Source of the DNA: Neorhizobium alkalisoli
GTDB taxonomy: Bacteria > Pseudomonadota > Alphaproteobacteria > Rhizobiales > Rhizobiaceae
DNA: 64,000 nucleotides
NCBI RefSeq assembly: GCF_007829835.1
Contig: NZ_VIWP01000001.1
Span: 1,261,181 to 1,325,180 of the forward strand
Direction: 5' to 3'
In this document: positions 63,735 to 64,000 of the stretch, in pieces
How the letters are laid out: the number at the start of each line of letters is the position of its first letter
Numbering within the stretch: the first letter of the stretch is position 1
The notes under the pieces: generated by a model
Told to the model about the DNA's origin: nothing
Database searches by the model: none
The model's input: only the letters and a program-made list of their open reading frames with translations
Program-made: the position numbers and the translations under genes

Positions 63735-64000
63735 CTCAACTTGAGAGTTTGATCCTGGCTCAGAACGAACGCTGGCGGCAGGCTTAACACATGCAAGTCG
63801 AGCGCCCCGCAAGGGGAGCGGCAGACGGGTGAGTAACGCGTGGGAATCTACCCATCCCTACGGAACAACTCCGGGAAACTGGAGCTAATACCGTATACGC
63901 CCTTCGGGGGAAAGATTTATCGGGGATGGATGAGCCCGCGTTGGATTAGCTAGTTGGTGGGGTAAAGGCCTACCAAGGCGACGATCCATAGCTGGTCTGA
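63735..64000 (+). rRNA. rrs: 16S ribosomal RNA (5' part, cut by window)
   Basis: The sequence TCAACTTGAGAGTTTGATCC and the following GAACGCTGGCGGCAGGC mark the 16S 5' end. The first 266 bases are present, up to about the H8-H11 region (CCATAGCTGGTCTGA). The GTCGAGCGCCCCGCAAGGGG signature fits Rhizobiaceae. Confidence 0.98.

Noticed and set aside
63597..63812. Short minus-strand frame across the start of 16S rRNA
   Set aside because: It overlaps the rRNA leader and the conserved 16S 5' end; not a protein gene.

Overview
The window looks like a chromosomal segment of an alphaproteobacterium of the Rhizobiaceae (Rhizobium/Agrobacterium group). It ends in the first 266 bases of a 16S rRNA gene whose sequence is of rhizobial type. 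The coding style fits: GC-rich codons, many ATGA overlaps, and a very large share of ABC importers, LysR/DeoR/GntR regulators and catabolic enzymes. No insertion sequence, phage gene, tRNA or CRISPR array was seen.

Layout. 1-3652: end of a Nudix hydrolase, then an NMT1/THI5-type ABC importer, probably for a thiamine pyrimidine precursor. 3764-5830: a TctD/TctE-like two-component system whose kinase is broken by a one-base deletion. 6000-10162: an iron-siderophore type ABC importer and a divergent LysR gene. 10225-10805: a VapBC toxin-antitoxin pair. 10867-18677: a type I secretion operon with two RTX proteins; the large one carries a glycerophosphodiester phosphodiesterase domain. 18863-20026: a ROK regulator.

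20114-31420 is a catabolic cluster. It holds an HMG-CoA lyase, a class III CoA-transferase, a GntR/UTRA regulator, an ABC importer with two different permeases, two tandem YrdC/Sua5-like proteins, a LeuC-like hydro-lyase without a small subunit and a large acyl-CoA dehydrogenase. A shared 12-bp element in front of both halves ties it together. The tandem YrdC-like genes in such a setting are the best candidate here for undescribed chemistry.

31565-42367 is a D-peptide utilisation island: a DmpA-type aminopeptidase, a D-amino acid aminotransferase, a LysR regulator, a DAP-type D-aminopeptidase, a five-gene dipeptide/oligopeptide ABC importer and a membrane-dipeptidase-family enzyme. 42395-49646 is a two-gene unit: a CysJ-like diflavin reductase directly downstream of an oversized glutamate synthase large-subunit homologue, with no GltD. 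49879-50764 is ribB under an FMN riboswitch.

50866-63127 is a sugar cluster. A DeoR regulator and an RbsABC-type importer with a DUF2291 lipoprotein lie on the minus strand. Divergent from them are a TIM-barrel isomerase, a split transketolase, an FGGY kinase and triosephosphate isomerase. This gene set resembles the transketolase route for D-apiose. A vanillin-dehydrogenase-like aldehyde dehydrogenase follows. 63128-64000 holds a strong rrn promoter, the leader and the start of 16S rRNA.
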